Source: Nocardia iowensis
Lineage (GTDB): Bacteria > Actinomycetota > Actinomycetes > Mycobacteriales > Mycobacteriaceae
DNA length: 64,000 bases
Assembly: GCF_019222765.1 (NCBI RefSeq)
Contig: NZ_CP078145.1
Coordinates: 6,014,001 to 6,078,000 of the forward strand
Direction: 5' to 3'
A program made the translations under genes and the position numbers. Positions 31,955 to 41,092 of this stretch are shown one piece after another (the stretch's first letter is position 1; every line of letters starts with the position of its first letter). The notes beneath the pieces were generated by a model. It was not told the origin of the DNA. It ran no database searches and saw nothing but the letters and a program-made list of their open reading frames with translations.

Positions 31955-32847
31955 CGCAGCCGTACAGAACATTCAACCCGTCCGCGCTGACGACCATCGC
32001 CGCTATCGCCTCGCAGGCGGCAGCGGTGACCGCGGTGCTGTACTACTTCGGATGGGCTTACAGCCGAGCCTTTTTCGGGCACTTCGGCGTGGATGTGCAC
32101 CTGCTCGGCTACTCGACCCAGGATTACGTGCTGCGCAGTCTCAACGGCACGTTCTATCCCGCCGCGATCACCTTGTTCGTGATCTTGACGCTACTCGCGG
32201 CGCGGCGGCTCCCTGAACTGCACGCGCTGCGCAGCAGGCGCCCACGGCGCACCCTGCGGTGCTGGGTAGCCGCCACCGGCGCCACCGGCGCGGCGCTGAT
32301 GATGGCGGTACTGCTCGCGATGCTGGCGCAAATCAGCATCGGATCGACAGGTGTCGCACTCCCGCTGCTGCTGATAGCGGGCGCAACGCTCGTCGGCTAC
32401 GCGAGCCACATCCGGCGCAAGTACCAGGCCTTGCTCCGCACCCGTTGGCAACGGCGACCACGCCCGGGCAGCACGCCCGCGGTCCAGGCGCAGACGCTGG
32501 TGCTGATCGCCCTCATCGCCATGGGCTATCTCTGGGCGGTCGGCGACTCCGCCGACCGGAAGGGCCGTGCCGAAGCCAAGCGAGCCGAAGCCGCCCACTT
32601 CGTCGACCGATCCTCGGTCCTGGTCTTCAGCACCGAAAGACTGGCCATCGAGGGCTCCGGCGCCACCGTGGGCGAAATCGCCGGACCGGACGAGAAGTAC
32701 CGGTACGTGTACAGCGGACTCTGGCTGCTCGCCCGCACCCCGGACCGGTACTTCCTCATCCCGCAACAGTGGAACTCCGTGCGGGACCGGGTCTTCGTGC
32801 TCCGCGACAGCGACGACCTGCGCATCGACATCGCCCGAAACCCCTAG
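31951..32847 (+). CDS. Polytopic membrane protein coupled to the lipoprotein, unknown
   Basis: The 298-residue protein has about five hydrophobic helices (for example SALTTIAAIASQAAAVTAVLYY, YPAAITLFVILTLLAARRL, GAALMMAVLLAMLAQI, TLVLIALIAMGYLWAV) and a C-terminal extracytoplasmic or cytoplasmic domain of about 90 residues with HFVDRSSVLVFSTERLAIEG and YRYVYSGLWLLARTPDRYFLI. I do not recognise the family. The GTG start overlaps the lipoprotein stop (GTGA). It is convergent with hisS, only 14 bp away. Confidence 0.7.
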   Translation: MTQPYRTFNPSALTTIAAIASQAAAVTAVLYYFGWAYSRAFFGHFGVDVHLLGYSTQDYVLRSLNGTFYPAAITLFVILTLLAARRLPELHALRSRRPRRTLRCWVAATGATGAALMMAVLLAMLAQISIGSTGVALPLLLIAGATLVGYASHIRRKYQALLRTRWQRRPRPGSTPAVQAQTLVLIALIAMGYLWAVGDSADRKGRAEAKRAEAAHFVDRSSVLVFSTERLAIEGSGATVGEIAGPDEKYRYVYSGLWLLARTPDRYFLIPQQWNSVRDRVFVLRDSDDLRIDIARNP

Positions 32848-32861
32848 GCCCGCTTGGCGAT

Positions 32862-34154
32862 TCAGCTGCCCGGACCACCGAACGACACGTCCAACGCCTC
32901 CCGGATCGCGATAACTGTCTCCTCGATCGGAATCTGCCGCTGCTCCCCGGTCGCCATGTCCTTCAGCCCGATGGTGTCCTCGGTGAGGTCGCGATCGCCG
33001 AGCACGAGAGTGAATTTCGCGCCGGACCGGTCGGCCGCCTTCATCGCGCCCTTGACGCCACGCCCGCCGTAGGCCAGGTCGACGCTGATCCCCGCCGCCC
33101 GCAGCCGCGCGGCCAGTACGACCAGCCGCTGCTTCGCGGCATCGCCCAGCGGCACCGCGAAGACCTCGCAGCGCGCGGGGTCGCCCGCCGTCTTGCCTTC
33201 GGCCTGCAACGCGAGCACGGTGCGGTCGACGCCGAGCCCGAATCCGATGCCGGACAACGGCTGTCCGCCGAGCTGGGCCATCAGGCCGTCGTAGCGACCG
33301 CCGCCGCCGATACCGGACTGCGCGCCGAGCCCGTCGTGCACGAACTCGAAGGTGGTCTTGGTGTAGTAGTCGAGCCCGCGCACCATCCGCGGGTTCACCA
33401 CGTACGGCACGCCGAGCGCGTCCAGGTGCCCGAGCACCTGCTCGAAGTGCGTCTTGGCGGATTCGGAGAGGTGGTCGATCATCAGCGGCGCGTCGGCGGT
33501 CAGCGCGCGCACCTCGGGGCGTTTGTCATCGAGCACTCGCAACGGGTTCAGCTGCGCGCGCCGCTTGGTCTCCTCGTCGAGCGGCAGCCCGAACAGGAAC
33601 TCCTGCAACAGTTCCCGATACTGCGGACGGCAGGTCTCGTCGCCGAGCGAGGTGAGCTCGAGCCGGAAACCCTCTAGCCCGAGCCCGCGAAAGCCCGCGT
33701 CGGCGATCGCGATCACCTCGGCGTCCAGCGCGGGATCGTCCACGCCGATCGCCTCGATGCCGACCTGCTGCAGCTGCCGGTAGCGACCGGCCTGTGGCCG
33801 CTCGTAACGGAAGAACGGGCCGTTGTAGACCAACTTCACCGGAAGCTGCCCGCGATCGAGCCCGTGCTCGATCACCGCCCGCATCACGCCCGCGGTTCCC
33901 TCGGGGCGCAGCGTCACGCTGCGATCGCCGCGATCGGGAAAGGTGTACATCTCCTTGCTGACCACATCGGTCGACTCGCCGACGCCACGGGCGAACAACC
34001 CGGTGTCCTCGAAGACCGGCAGCTCGATATGTCCGTATCCGGCCAGCCGGGCCGCGCGGATCAGGCCGTCGCGCACCGCGACGAATTCGGCCGAACCGGG
34101 CGGGACGTAGTCCGGTACCCCCTTCGGGGCGGAGAAGCTGCTGGTCTTGGTCAC
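32862..34154 (-). CDS. hisS: Histidine--tRNA ligase
   Basis: The class II histidyl-tRNA synthetase has 430 residues. The first motif region is [11 protein letters not shown], followed by [13 protein letters not shown], motif 2 [18 protein letters not shown], the histidine-specific [13 protein letters not shown] and motif 3 [16 protein letters not shown]. The C-terminal anticodon-binding domain ends [12 protein letters not shown] at 34154 gives [12 protein letters not shown], like other actinobacterial HisS; longer in-frame readings have no homology. It is divergent from ppiB. The glyoxalase II-type gene I recall between hisS and ppiB in M. tuberculosis is absent. Confidence 0.95.
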   Translation of the reverse strand: MTKTSSFSAPKGVPDYVPPGSAEFVAVRDGLIRAARLAGYGHIELPVFEDTGLFARGVGESTDVVSKEMYTFPDRGDRSVTLRPEGTAGVMRAVIEHGLDRGQLPVKLVYNGPFFRYERPQAGRYRQLQQVGIEAIGVDDPALDAEVIAIADAGFRGLGLEGFRLELTSLGDETCRPQYRELLQEFLFGLPLDEETKRRAQLNPLRVLDDKRPEVRALTADAPLMIDHLSESAKTHFEQVLGHLDALGVPYVVNPRMVRGLDYYTKTTFEFVHDGLGAQSGIGGGGRYDGLMAQLGGQPLSGIGFGLGVDRTVLALQAEGKTAGDPARCEVFAVPLGDAAKQRLVVLAARLRAAGISVDLAYGGRGVKGAMKAADRSGAKFTLVLGDRDLTEDTIGLKDMATGEQRQIPIEETVIAIREALDVSFGGPGS

Positions 34155-34312
34155 GATGGTCCAGTTTCCACCACTACGCCCCCGCAAGTCCAACCGGTTG
34201 TTCGTTCCTGTGGTTCGGTATGCAACGCACCGCTCTGAGGAAGTGTCGAGCAGTCTCAGGAATAAATGGCAAACTCTTTGCCGTAACAACCGGACACGGG
34301 AGGAACGTGGTA

Positions 34313-35191
34313 GTGCCGAGCAACGAACAGCGGCGAGCAGCGGCGAAACGCAAGTTGGAGCGCCAGCTCGCCAACCGGGCCGAGCGCGCACGCAGGCGCA
34401 AGCAACTCACGATCGCCGGGTCGGTGCTCGGGGTCGTCGTCGTGGTCGCGGCGGTAACCGGGGTGTACTTCCTGACCCGCAGCGACGACGACAGCACCAC
34501 CGACGCCAAGGACGCGACCCAGTCCAGCGCACCCGCGGCCGCACCGCCGCCCGCGCCGGTGGCCAAGCCCGCGCTGGTCAACTGCGTCTACAAGGACAGC
34601 GAGAAGCCCGCGGACAAGCCGGTGACCAAGCCCGCGAAGGCCGAGGGCATCCCGACCACCGGCAATGACGCGAAGGTCAGCGTCAGCATGGAAACCAATC
34701 AGGGCCCCATCGGCTTGACGTTGAACAATGCCGAAGCGCCGTGCACGGTGAACAGTTTCGTCAGCCTGGCCTCGCAGAATTTCTTCGACGGCACCAGCTG
34801 CCACCGGATGACCGCGAGCGAGGGCCTGAAGGTGCTGCAGTGCGGTGACCCGACCGCCAGTGGCATGGGCGGACCGGGCTACGCCTTCGACAACGAATAC
34901 CCGACCGATCAGCTCGACCCGAACGATCCGATGGCCGCTCAGCAGCCGGTCGCGTACAAGCGCGGCGTGCTCGCCATGGCCAACGCGGGACCAGGCACCA
35001 ACGGTAGCCAGTTCTTCATCGTCTACGGCGATTCGCAGTTGCCGCCGAACTACACCATCTTCGGCACCGTAGACGAGAACACCATGGGCACCTTGGACAA
35101 GATCGCCAAGGCCGGCCAGGACGACTCCAACGGCCCCGGCGACGGCAAGCCGACCCAGCCGGTGAACATCGAATCGGTCCGCATCGACTGA
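34313..35191 (+). CDS. ppiB: Membrane-anchored cyclophilin-type peptidyl-prolyl isomerase
   Basis: The 292-residue protein catalyses proline cis-trans isomerisation outside the cytoplasmic membrane. A basic cytoplasmic N-terminus ([20 protein letters not shown]) leads into one helix ([23 protein letters not shown]), a Pro/Ala/Lys-rich linker of about 70 residues, then a cyclophilin domain with [39 protein letters not shown] and NYTIFGTV. The GTG at 34313 lies eight bases after GGGAGGAAC and gives the mycobacterial-type N-terminus [15 protein letters not shown]. In M. tuberculosis ppiB is next to relA; here about 18 kb separate them. Confidence 0.9.
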   Translation: MPSNEQRRAAAKRKLERQLANRAERARRRKQLTIAGSVLGVVVVVAAVTGVYFLTRSDDDSTTDAKDATQSSAPAAAPPPAPVAKPALVNCVYKDSEKPADKPVTKPAKAEGIPTTGNDAKVSVSMETNQGPIGLTLNNAEAPCTVNSFVSLASQNFFDGTSCHRMTASEGLKVLQCGDPTASGMGGPGYAFDNEYPTDQLDPNDPMAAQQPVAYKRGVLAMANAGPGTNGSQFFIVYGDSQLPPNYTIFGTVDENTMGTLDKIAKAGQDDSNGPGDGKPTQPVNIESVRID

Positions 35192-35207
35192 CGAACCGCG
35201 AACCATT

Positions 35208-35240
35208 CGGGCCCGGCACCAATCCTCGGCGCCGGGCCCG
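35208..35240 (+). terminator. Hairpin after ppiB
   Basis: CGGGCCCGGC (35208-35217) pairs perfectly with GCCGGGCCCG (35231-35240) around a 13-nt loop, 17 bp after the ppiB stop. No U tract. Confidence 0.6.
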
Positions 35241-35662
35241 ACACGCATCTTGCCGCGCAGCAAAGGCGTACCTCCGCCTTCGCTCCGGCCATGCGCAGTC
35301 TGAGGACGGACTCCGTCCGGCCGCGCAGCAAAGGCATACCTAATAGTTCAGTTAGGCTGGGCTCAGACCGCAGATACTCCGGCGAGTTACCGAGCCTGTC
35401 GGAATTGTGCGATATATGCTGATAAGCGGCACGGCCGTACGGTTGCGCCGGCCCTTTCTCGGGTAATCTCGAAACAAGGAGTTCCCGCAGCGTAGTAACC
35501 CCTCCCTTGGGCGACCCCCAAAGAAGGGTAATGCGACGCCACGAGTTCTTCCGGTGACCAAGTTTGCAGCCGGGGCATCCTCCACGGACTACAGTTCGCG
35601 TGGCGGTGCCAAACGAAGCACCACAACATCCATAGTGATCACTGCAGCATCGGGGAGCAGTC
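35241..35662. other. Long intergenic region with a direct repeat
   Basis: About 420 bases without a convincing gene. It holds two near-identical 21-bp units, CCGCGCAGCAAAGGC plus TACCT with one variable base, at 35253-35273 and 35321-35341, separated by a segment with a small GACGGA/TCCGTC stem. The remainder leads to the coiled-coil gene, with a GTGATCAC palindrome at about 35634-35641 just upstream of it. Its length suggests a regulated leader or an extra promoter, but no known riboswitch could be recognised. Confidence 0.45.
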
Positions 35663-36220
35663 ATGTCCGAGGAACTGGACGACATCGGCCGCGAGACGGC
35701 GGCCATGATGAGGACAATGTTGCAGCTTGCGACCCTGGTCGCACTGCGGACCCGCGAGCGTGGTCAAAAAGAAGCCGAAGCGCGCGCCAAGATGACCGAG
35801 GCGCGCATGAAAGAGGCCCGCGAGATGCAGATCCGCGAGGCCCGCGACTCGAAGTCGAAGGACCCGCGCAACACCGAGCTGGCCAGGATGATCGAGAAGC
35901 CGATCCCGGAACGCGGTGTGTCGCTGGAGAAGGATCGTTTCACCGCGCAAGCCGAAGCCACCAGAATGGCCGGCATTGCCGCCGCGCACGCCAAGCCCAA
36001 GCCGCCGGTGCTGCAGTACGACTCCCCCGAACGCCGGATGGCAATCGCCGCGCATCTGGCGAAGATGGGTGTCGCACCCGAACTCGCCGCGGTACGGATG
36101 TTGATCGAAGTAGGCCAGGCGCAACCACCCACCGAGGCGGTTCGTACCCGTCCCGAGGAAGCGCCCGCGGTCACCAGGGCCAGGGAACAGGAATCCCGCG
36201 GCCTCGAACGCACCCGCTAG
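35663..36220 (+). CDS. Charged coiled-coil protein, unknown
   Basis: This 185-residue soluble protein has a short N-terminal part (MSEELDDIGRETAAMMRTML), a long Arg/Glu/Lys/Ala coiled coil at about 25-70 (RERGQKEAEARAKMTEARMK), and a C-terminal half with LEKDRFTAQAEATRMAGIAA and RMAIAAHLAKMGVAPELAAVRML. No family is recognised. It is the only plus-strand gene beside the minus-strand type IV secretion-like locus, on its downstream edge, and could belong to it functionally (inference). GGGGAGCAGTC precedes the ATG. A perfect terminator follows. Confidence 0.75.
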   Translation: MSEELDDIGRETAAMMRTMLQLATLVALRTRERGQKEAEARAKMTEARMKEAREMQIREARDSKSKDPRNTELARMIEKPIPERGVSLEKDRFTAQAEATRMAGIAAAHAKPKPPVLQYDSPERRMAIAAHLAKMGVAPELAAVRMLIEVGQAQPPTEAVRTRPEEAPAVTRAREQESRGLERTR

Positions 36221-36231
36221 CGGACAGCTGA

Positions 36232-36264
36232 GAACGCCCGCTTATCAAGCGGGCGTTCACTTTT
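36232..36264 (+). terminator. Rho-independent terminator after the coiled-coil gene
   Basis: GAACGCCCGCTT (36232-36243) pairs perfectly with AAGCGGGCGTTC (36247-36258) around ATC, followed by ACTTTTC. It may also serve the convergent minus-strand locus. Confidence 0.88.
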
Positions 36265-36335
36265 CGCTTCCATAGTCTTCGAACTTCACCAGCACGCCTG
36301 CCACCAGCCTGGTACCGACGATGCGCTCGATGCGG

Positions 36336-36728
36336 TCAGGCCAGATTCCGGAAGTCGCCGATGGTCGGGTCACCGAACATCCCGTGCTGCGGCGACTTCA
36401 GCGGCAGCGGGCTGAGCATGTCCTTGTGCCCGTTGCGCACACTGCAGTACTTGAACGGGCCCTTGGGATCGAACAGCTTGGCCATGTGCGGGTCCGCGTG
36501 GTCGAGGAACCATACGCTCAATCCCGTTGCCCCGTCGAGCCGGAAGTGCTCCCAGGCCCGCCACATCGCGTCCAGCCGGGCGATCGCCTCGGCGTGCTGC
36601 CACCACTCCGGGCACCACACCGTGTCACTGAGATCGGTGACCTGCCGCCGGTACACCAGGCTCAGATAGTTCTCGACGAACTCCACCACGCTCGCGTAGA
36701 TCATCGGCTGTTGCTGCTGCTCGGTCAC
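36336..36728 (-). CDS. DUF4913-domain protein
   Basis: The 130-residue protein matches the actinobacterial DUF4913 family: YASVVEFVENYLSLVYRRQV, the WCPEWWQHAEAIARLDAMWR core and the C-terminal WFLDHADPHMAKLFDPKGPF. The family is often found in mobile or conjugation-type loci and has no known activity. The conserved Trp, Cys and His residues suggest a compact binding domain. The start is GTG at 36728, within one copy of the stop-to-start repeat. It is the last gene of the type IV secretion-like locus. Confidence 0.85.
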   Translation of the reverse strand: MTEQQQQPMIYASVVEFVENYLSLVYRRQVTDLSDTVWCPEWWQHAEAIARLDAMWRAWEHFRLDGATGLSVWFLDHADPHMAKLFDPKGPFKYCSVRNGHKDMLSPLPLKSPQHGMFGDPTIGDFRNLA

Positions 36729-36804
36729 GACCGGGCCTCGCTCTCGCTCGGCTCCGTCGCGACCGACAGTGCTGTGTCCGAGGTTCGCTCGCTGCGCTCC
36801 CTCA
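36726..36804 (-). repeat. Stop-to-start repeat, copy 2
   Basis: This 79-bp element fills the whole gap between two minus-strand genes. Its first three bases are the TGA stop of the coupling-ATPase gene and its last three are the GTG start of the DUF4913 gene. On the minus strand it reads TGAGGGAGCGCAGCGAGCG, then a variable middle, then GACGGAGCCGAGCGAGAGCG and GGTCGTG at the end. It has the same length as the copy at 47726-47804. Confidence 0.75.
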
Positions 36805-38625
36805 CAGTGGCCTGACCTCCTGGATCTTTCCGTGTTCCGGCGGTTGCGTGCCCTTGACCAGCGAGGGCGTGCCCGGCATCAGGTCACCGATTTCCGTCTT
36901 ACGCTGCGGATCGTGGTGCGAGATGGACTTCGTCACCTCGGCAGCGTACTCGCCCTCCCACCACGGAATCGTGCGAACCAGTACCGGCGGCGCGCCGGAC
37001 GGGAAGACGATCACCCGGCCACGCGGCAACTGGGCCAGCGCCTGCACGCTGAACGTCTTCGACGACCCGAGCGAACGCGAATAGCTCTTGCTGCCTTTGG
37101 ATTCCGATACCGAGGCCGAGACGACCTCGTAGTCGCCGATCGCCTCGGAGCGCTCGCGCAGGAAGGCGGTGTCGTCCACGCCGCTGCCGAGCACCTTGAT
37201 GTTCGCGGCGGCCCACAGCGCGTTCATGCCGGGCTCACCCCAGCAGCGCACGCCCTGCGCCCACGACTGCAACACGGTCATCACCACGATGCCGCGCGAG
37301 CCGAAGTGACTGTACTGCTTGGGCAGATCCTTCCAGCGCACCACGTTCGCGGCCTCGTCGAGCACCGCGAGCAGCGGAATGGCCAGCCGGCCACCACGGG
37401 ACTGCGAAGCCTTGCGCATGGCCACGTCGATCACGGCCTCGGTGAGCGCGCTCACCAGTGGCGCGGCCGAGCCACGGCCCTCCAGCGAGAGGCTGTACAG
37501 GGTGCCATTGCGTTCGATGAACTCGAGCTCGTCGAACTCCCTGCGGTCGCCGCCGCGGGTGATCCACGGGTGCACGTTGGACAGCTTGAGGCAGCGGATC
37601 ATCTTCTTCGCGGTGCCGAAAATGCCGCTGCGCGTGCGGGCGTCGGTGTTGTACTGCGACGAAAGGCCGGAGGCCGTGTAGTGGTGGCGGGCCGCGCGCA
37701 GCAGCTCGATGGGCTCGGTGTCCTGCGGGTTGGTCACCCATTCCCACACCTGCACGATCGGCCTGCTGCCGACGGCCGCGGCGAGGAACAGCCCGGCCAG
37801 CAGATCCTCGGCCTCCGGGTCGAAGAAGGCGTCGGTCTTGGCGTCGGAGCCGTCGTCGCCGTCGGCGAAGTGCCCGGCCAGTCGCGCCGCGCGCATCTCG
37901 CAGCCCTCGCGGCCCGCGTCCACCCAGGACAGCGGGTCCCAGAACCACCTGGGCTCCTCGCCCGCGACACCCTGTGGGTCGAAGACGAAGGTGGGACTTC
38001 CCTTGGCCTCCCGCACATCTCGGGTCGCGTCGACCACGTCGCGCTTGTTCGAGGTGGCCAGCACCGGCCCGATGGCGGTGAGGATCGCCGGGATCACCCG
38101 GGAGGTCGATTTGCCTTGACGCGGACCCCAGATGTCCAGGTGCAGGTCTTCGTAGGAGCCGTACAGCATTTGGCCGTCGGCGATCCCGACGCCGATCGGT
38201 ACGCCGGGCACGTCCTCGCTACCGAGCCGCACCCCGAGCTGTTCGGCCTTCTCCCGCACGCCCTTCGCGGTGAGATGGGCGATGTCACTACCCTGTCCCA
38301 TGAAATCGGCCTTCTGGTCGACCGGCAGCACGCCGACCGACTTGCGCTTCTTCAGCCGACTGCGCAGCAGCACCCAGGCCAGCACCAGCCCGACCACGAG
38401 CAGCAGGATCACCGTCGAGGCGCGCGGCCACTGCAGCTTGCCCCGGACCAGATCCGCGACGATGGCGATCGGGTTGATCGGAATCGACTGCGGCGTCACC
38501 GCGAACATGTTGCCCAGATGCAAGGACACCCACAGGGTTCCGAGGAGCGCGAGACCCACGCCGAGCATGATCAGGGTCGCGTCCGGCCCGATCGCGGCCG
38601 GATCCTTCACCGGCTTCTTCGCCAT
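36802..38625 (-). CDS. VirD4/TraG-like type IV coupling ATPase
   Basis: This 607-residue protein has two N-terminal helices (LIMLGVGLALLGTLWVSL, and TVILLLVVGLVLAWVLL) and a cytoplasmic ATPase domain with Walker A GPRQGKST near residue 170 and Walker B in LLAVLDEAANV. The TraG/VirD4 signature SRGIVVMTVLQSWAQGVRCWG follows. Coupling proteins feed DNA or protein substrates to a type IV secretion channel. ATG at 38625 is preceded by AGAGGAGG. It is the second-last gene of the locus, after a lipoprotein gene and before DUF4913, separated from the latter only by the stop-to-start repeat. Confidence 0.88.
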   Translation of the reverse strand: MAKKPVKDPAAIGPDATLIMLGVGLALLGTLWVSLHLGNMFAVTPQSIPINPIAIVADLVRGKLQWPRASTVILLLVVGLVLAWVLLRSRLKKRKSVGVLPVDQKADFMGQGSDIAHLTAKGVREKAEQLGVRLGSEDVPGVPIGVGIADGQMLYGSYEDLHLDIWGPRQGKSTSRVIPAILTAIGPVLATSNKRDVVDATRDVREAKGSPTFVFDPQGVAGEEPRWFWDPLSWVDAGREGCEMRAARLAGHFADGDDGSDAKTDAFFDPEAEDLLAGLFLAAAVGSRPIVQVWEWVTNPQDTEPIELLRAARHHYTASGLSSQYNTDARTRSGIFGTAKKMIRCLKLSNVHPWITRGGDRREFDELEFIERNGTLYSLSLEGRGSAAPLVSALTEAVIDVAMRKASQSRGGRLAIPLLAVLDEAANVVRWKDLPKQYSHFGSRGIVVMTVLQSWAQGVRCWGEPGMNALWAAANIKVLGSGVDDTAFLRERSEAIGDYEVVSASVSESKGSKSYSRSLGSSKTFSVQALAQLPRGRVIVFPSGAPPVLVRTIPWWEGEYAAEVTKSISHHDPQRKTEIGDLMPGTPSLVKGTQPPEHGKIQEVRPL

Positions 38626-38662
38626 GGCTGCCTCCTCTTTCGGTTCGGAAATGTCGTGGTGT

Positions 38663-39304
38663 TCAGCGGAACGCGTCCAGCCGCCAGCCCTCCGGCGTCC
38701 GCACGACGGTGGCGATGACCGTCGCGGGCGGCAGCTGTTCCTTGCGGCCGTTCGGGTAGACGACGCTCTGCTCGATCCCGATCTTGAACTGCTGCATGTT
38801 CGGGTCGCCGCCGGTGGGCGGCTTCTCGCCGGAGGCGAAGGTGAATGCCTCGACGCGCGCCTTCGCCGCGGCCCAATCGGCCCACTGCAATGTCGTCTTC
38901 GGCGTTTCGAGACCGGTGGGTGAGCCATCCAGCATGCGAACCAGGCTGGGGCCCAGCCATTTCCGCGCCCGCGCCAGCGAAGCGCCCTGTGCTTCGGTGG
39001 CCGGCTGCCAGGTGTAGATCTCGCGCAGCGCGGCCACCGCGACCCCGTCGGGCGTGACCGGATCGGGTGCGGGCACACCCTCGAGCAAGCGGGTTGTGGA
39101 CGTGGCCGGATGCGCCCCACCGGATCCGGAGTCCGCGCGGTCGCCGCGACCGCAGGCCGCGCCCAGCATCGCGACGCTCACCACCAGCATCACCACCAGT
39201 TTCGCGCGTACCTGTGCTTTATTACTCCAGGCTAACCGCATCGACCGACAGTTCGTCAGTCTCCAGGTCGCGTGTTCTGAACGGATGTACACGCGGATGG
39301 TCAC
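38663..39304 (-). CDS. Conjugation-locus lipoprotein, unknown
   Basis: This 213-residue protein has a basic N-terminus followed by a lipoprotein signal (AKLVVMLVVSVAMLGAAC), so it should be anchored on the outer face of the membrane. The mature part is about 160 residues with ALREIYTWQPATEAQGASLARAR and a C-terminal TVVRTPEGWRLDAFR, recalling NTF2/VirB8-like exported domains of T4SS. The GTG at 39304 overlaps the upstream gene's stop (GTGA), so I used it; an ATG at 39241 would give a shorter, more ordinary signal peptide. Confidence 0.7.
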   Translation of the reverse strand: MTIRVYIRSEHATWRLTNCRSMRLAWSNKAQVRAKLVVMLVVSVAMLGAACGRGDRADSGSGGAHPATSTTRLLEGVPAPDPVTPDGVAVAALREIYTWQPATEAQGASLARARKWLGPSLVRMLDGSPTGLETPKTTLQWADWAAAKARVEAFTFASGEKPPTGGDPNMQQFKIGIEQSVVYPNGRKEQLPPATVIATVVRTPEGWRLDAFR

Positions 39305-41001
39305 AGCACCCTCCTCGCCCGGCTGTCCCCCGGCACCGGGACCTCGCCGACACCACCGGCGGACCGGCCGTCCACGCCGGGCACGGCCTGGATCATCCGT
39401 CCGTTGCCGGAGTAGATGCCGACCTGCGCGGGGCCGCGCGGCCCGAACGAGCTGAACACCAGATCCCCCTCGCGAATCTTGCTCATCGGCACCTCCGCAC
39501 CTGCCTCCCACTGCTGTTCGGCGGTCCGCGGCAGCGTCACCGTGCCCGCGGAGGCCGCGAACACCGCGGCGGCGGTCAAGCCGGGACCGTCCAGCCCACC
39601 GCCGCTGGGGCCCTGCGGTCCGCCGCCGCCCCACACATACGGCGTGCCGAGCCAGTCGTGCGCGGCCTCGACGATCTGACTGCCGTCGCCACCCTCCTCC
39701 GGAGCGAACCGGCCGAGCGCGCCGGGGGCCCGGTACTGCGCCTCCATCGCGAGAATGTTCGCCACGTACGGCTGGGTCTCGGAGTAGTGCGCCGCCACCC
39801 GATTCGGCATGCCGCCGGACGCGAGCACCGCGCCCTCGCCCGCGTTGTACGCGGCCAGGGTCAGCGCCGTGACATCGCCATGCACCTTGCCCTCGGACTG
39901 CCATTGCGCGATCTTGTTCGCGATGGCGCACATGTAGCGGCCTTGGCCGATGATCGCGTCGCCGTCGTCCCACACGCTCGCACTGCCGTTGCCGTCGGCG
40001 TCGATCACATAGGGCTGGCCGTCATCGGGATTCACGCTGACCGCGGTGCTCGGCAGGAACTGCGCGAGGCCCTGCGCGCCCGCGGGTGAAGTGGCGCCAC
40101 GACGGAAGCCGGATTCCTGCTTGCCCTGCGCGGCGAGCAGCGACGGGGTGATCTGCGGGCAGATGGAACCCGCACGGCGATACCAGATTTCCAGCTCCGG
40201 CGGCACCTTGCCCGCGGCGAGGGCGCCGCCCGCGCTGCCGAAGCCGCGGCTGCACCGTGGATCGCTGGAATAGGCCTGCGCGCCACCGACATCCGGAGTC
40301 GGTGCGCCGTCCAGCCAAGGCAGCGGGTCGATCTGGCGACCACCGGTGAATCGGCCACCGGGCACGATCTCGAAATGCAGGTGCGGGCCGCTGGATTCGC
40401 CCGCCGAGCCGACCTGGGCGATCGGCTGGCCCGCGGTCACCGCGTCGCCGACGCGCACGTGCACGCCGGAGTCCCACATGTGGCCGTAGACCGCGGAGTA
40501 CGCGCGACCGTTGGTGTCGACCGAGTCGACGACCACCCAGTTGCCGAAACCCGATGCGGGCCCGGCGGCTACCACCCGGCCGTCGGACACCGAGTAGATC
40601 GGGGTGCCGTCGGCGGCGGCCAGGTCGATGCCGAGGTGCTTGCCGCCGCGCGCACCGAAGACGTCCGACACGGTGAAGGTGCCGGTTGCCAGCGGCAGGG
40701 TGCGGCGGATCGGTCCGGCACCCGCGGCCAGCGACGGCGCCACGGTGGCGCTCGGATTCGCCTGCGGGCCAGGCGGTGTCGCTGCGGCGGCCGGATCGGC
40801 CTTGGTGCCGGACGGATTCGCTGGATTCGCGCGCGGATCACCCGGCGGGTAGCCGCCGAGCGGTGGCAACGCCGACTGCGTCCCGAGCACCGACGAACCC
40901 TCACAGGGGTCATCGACCGAGGGCAGCACGATGACCACCACCATGGTCATCAGCCCGAGCACCACCGCGAGCGCCCCCCACAGCAGCGCGCGCCCGGTCA
41001 C
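39301..41001 (-). CDS. M23 peptidase / lytic transglycosylase / degenerate NlpC-P60 cell-wall protein
   Basis: The 566-residue protein begins with a transmembrane anchor (LLWGALAVVLGLMTMVVVIVL) and a Pro/Ala linker. Then come an M23 LytM-type domain (KHLGIDLA near 124 and HLHFE near 208, with the Zn ligands), an SLT-type lytic transglycosylase domain (AAQGKQESGF with catalytic Glu near 293; AAYNAGEGAV) and an NlpC/P60-like domain (AAHDWLGTPYVWGGGG). In the last domain the catalytic Cys of the usual DCSGL is Gly (LDGPGL, near 470) and the catalytic His is Gln (AQVGIYSG, near 528), so that domain should be inactive. Such proteins open the wall for type IV systems. GTG start; it overlaps the next gene by 4 bp. 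Confidence 0.88.
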   Translation of the reverse strand: MTGRALLWGALAVVLGLMTMVVVIVLPSVDDPCEGSSVLGTQSALPPLGGYPPGDPRANPANPSGTKADPAAAATPPGPQANPSATVAPSLAAGAGPIRRTLPLATGTFTVSDVFGARGGKHLGIDLAAADGTPIYSVSDGRVVAAGPASGFGNWVVVDSVDTNGRAYSAVYGHMWDSGVHVRVGDAVTAGQPIAQVGSAGESSGPHLHFEIVPGGRFTGGRQIDPLPWLDGAPTPDVGGAQAYSSDPRCSRGFGSAGGALAAGKVPPELEIWYRRAGSICPQITPSLLAAQGKQESGFRRGATSPAGAQGLAQFLPSTAVSVNPDDGQPYVIDADGNGSASVWDDGDAIIGQGRYMCAIANKIAQWQSEGKVHGDVTALTLAAYNAGEGAVLASGGMPNRVAAHYSETQPYVANILAMEAQYRAPGALGRFAPEEGGDGSQIVEAAHDWLGTPYVWGGGGPQGPSGGGLDGPGLTAAAVFAASAGTVTLPRTAEQQWEAGAEVPMSKIREGDLVFSSFGPRGPAQVGIYSGNGRMIQAVPGVDGRSAGGVGEVPVPGDSRARRVL

Positions 41002-41092
41002 CGCGGCCTCGCCGGGCCCGCCCCCGCACGATGCCGCCGACCGGCGGCGCCGTGCGCCCCGCCGGATCGACTGGAAGCCCTCGGCGCTGGGC

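Noticed and set aside
35350..35371. A TTAGGCTGGGCT-like sequence resembling half of an iron-regulator (IdeR) box
   Set aside because: Only one half matches TTAGGTTAGGCTAACCTAA and the downstream gene has no link to iron.
36769..38718. A 649-codon plus-strand frame
   Set aside because: It lies opposite the coupling ATPase gene and has no domain; the minus strand has a ribosome-binding site and Walker motifs.
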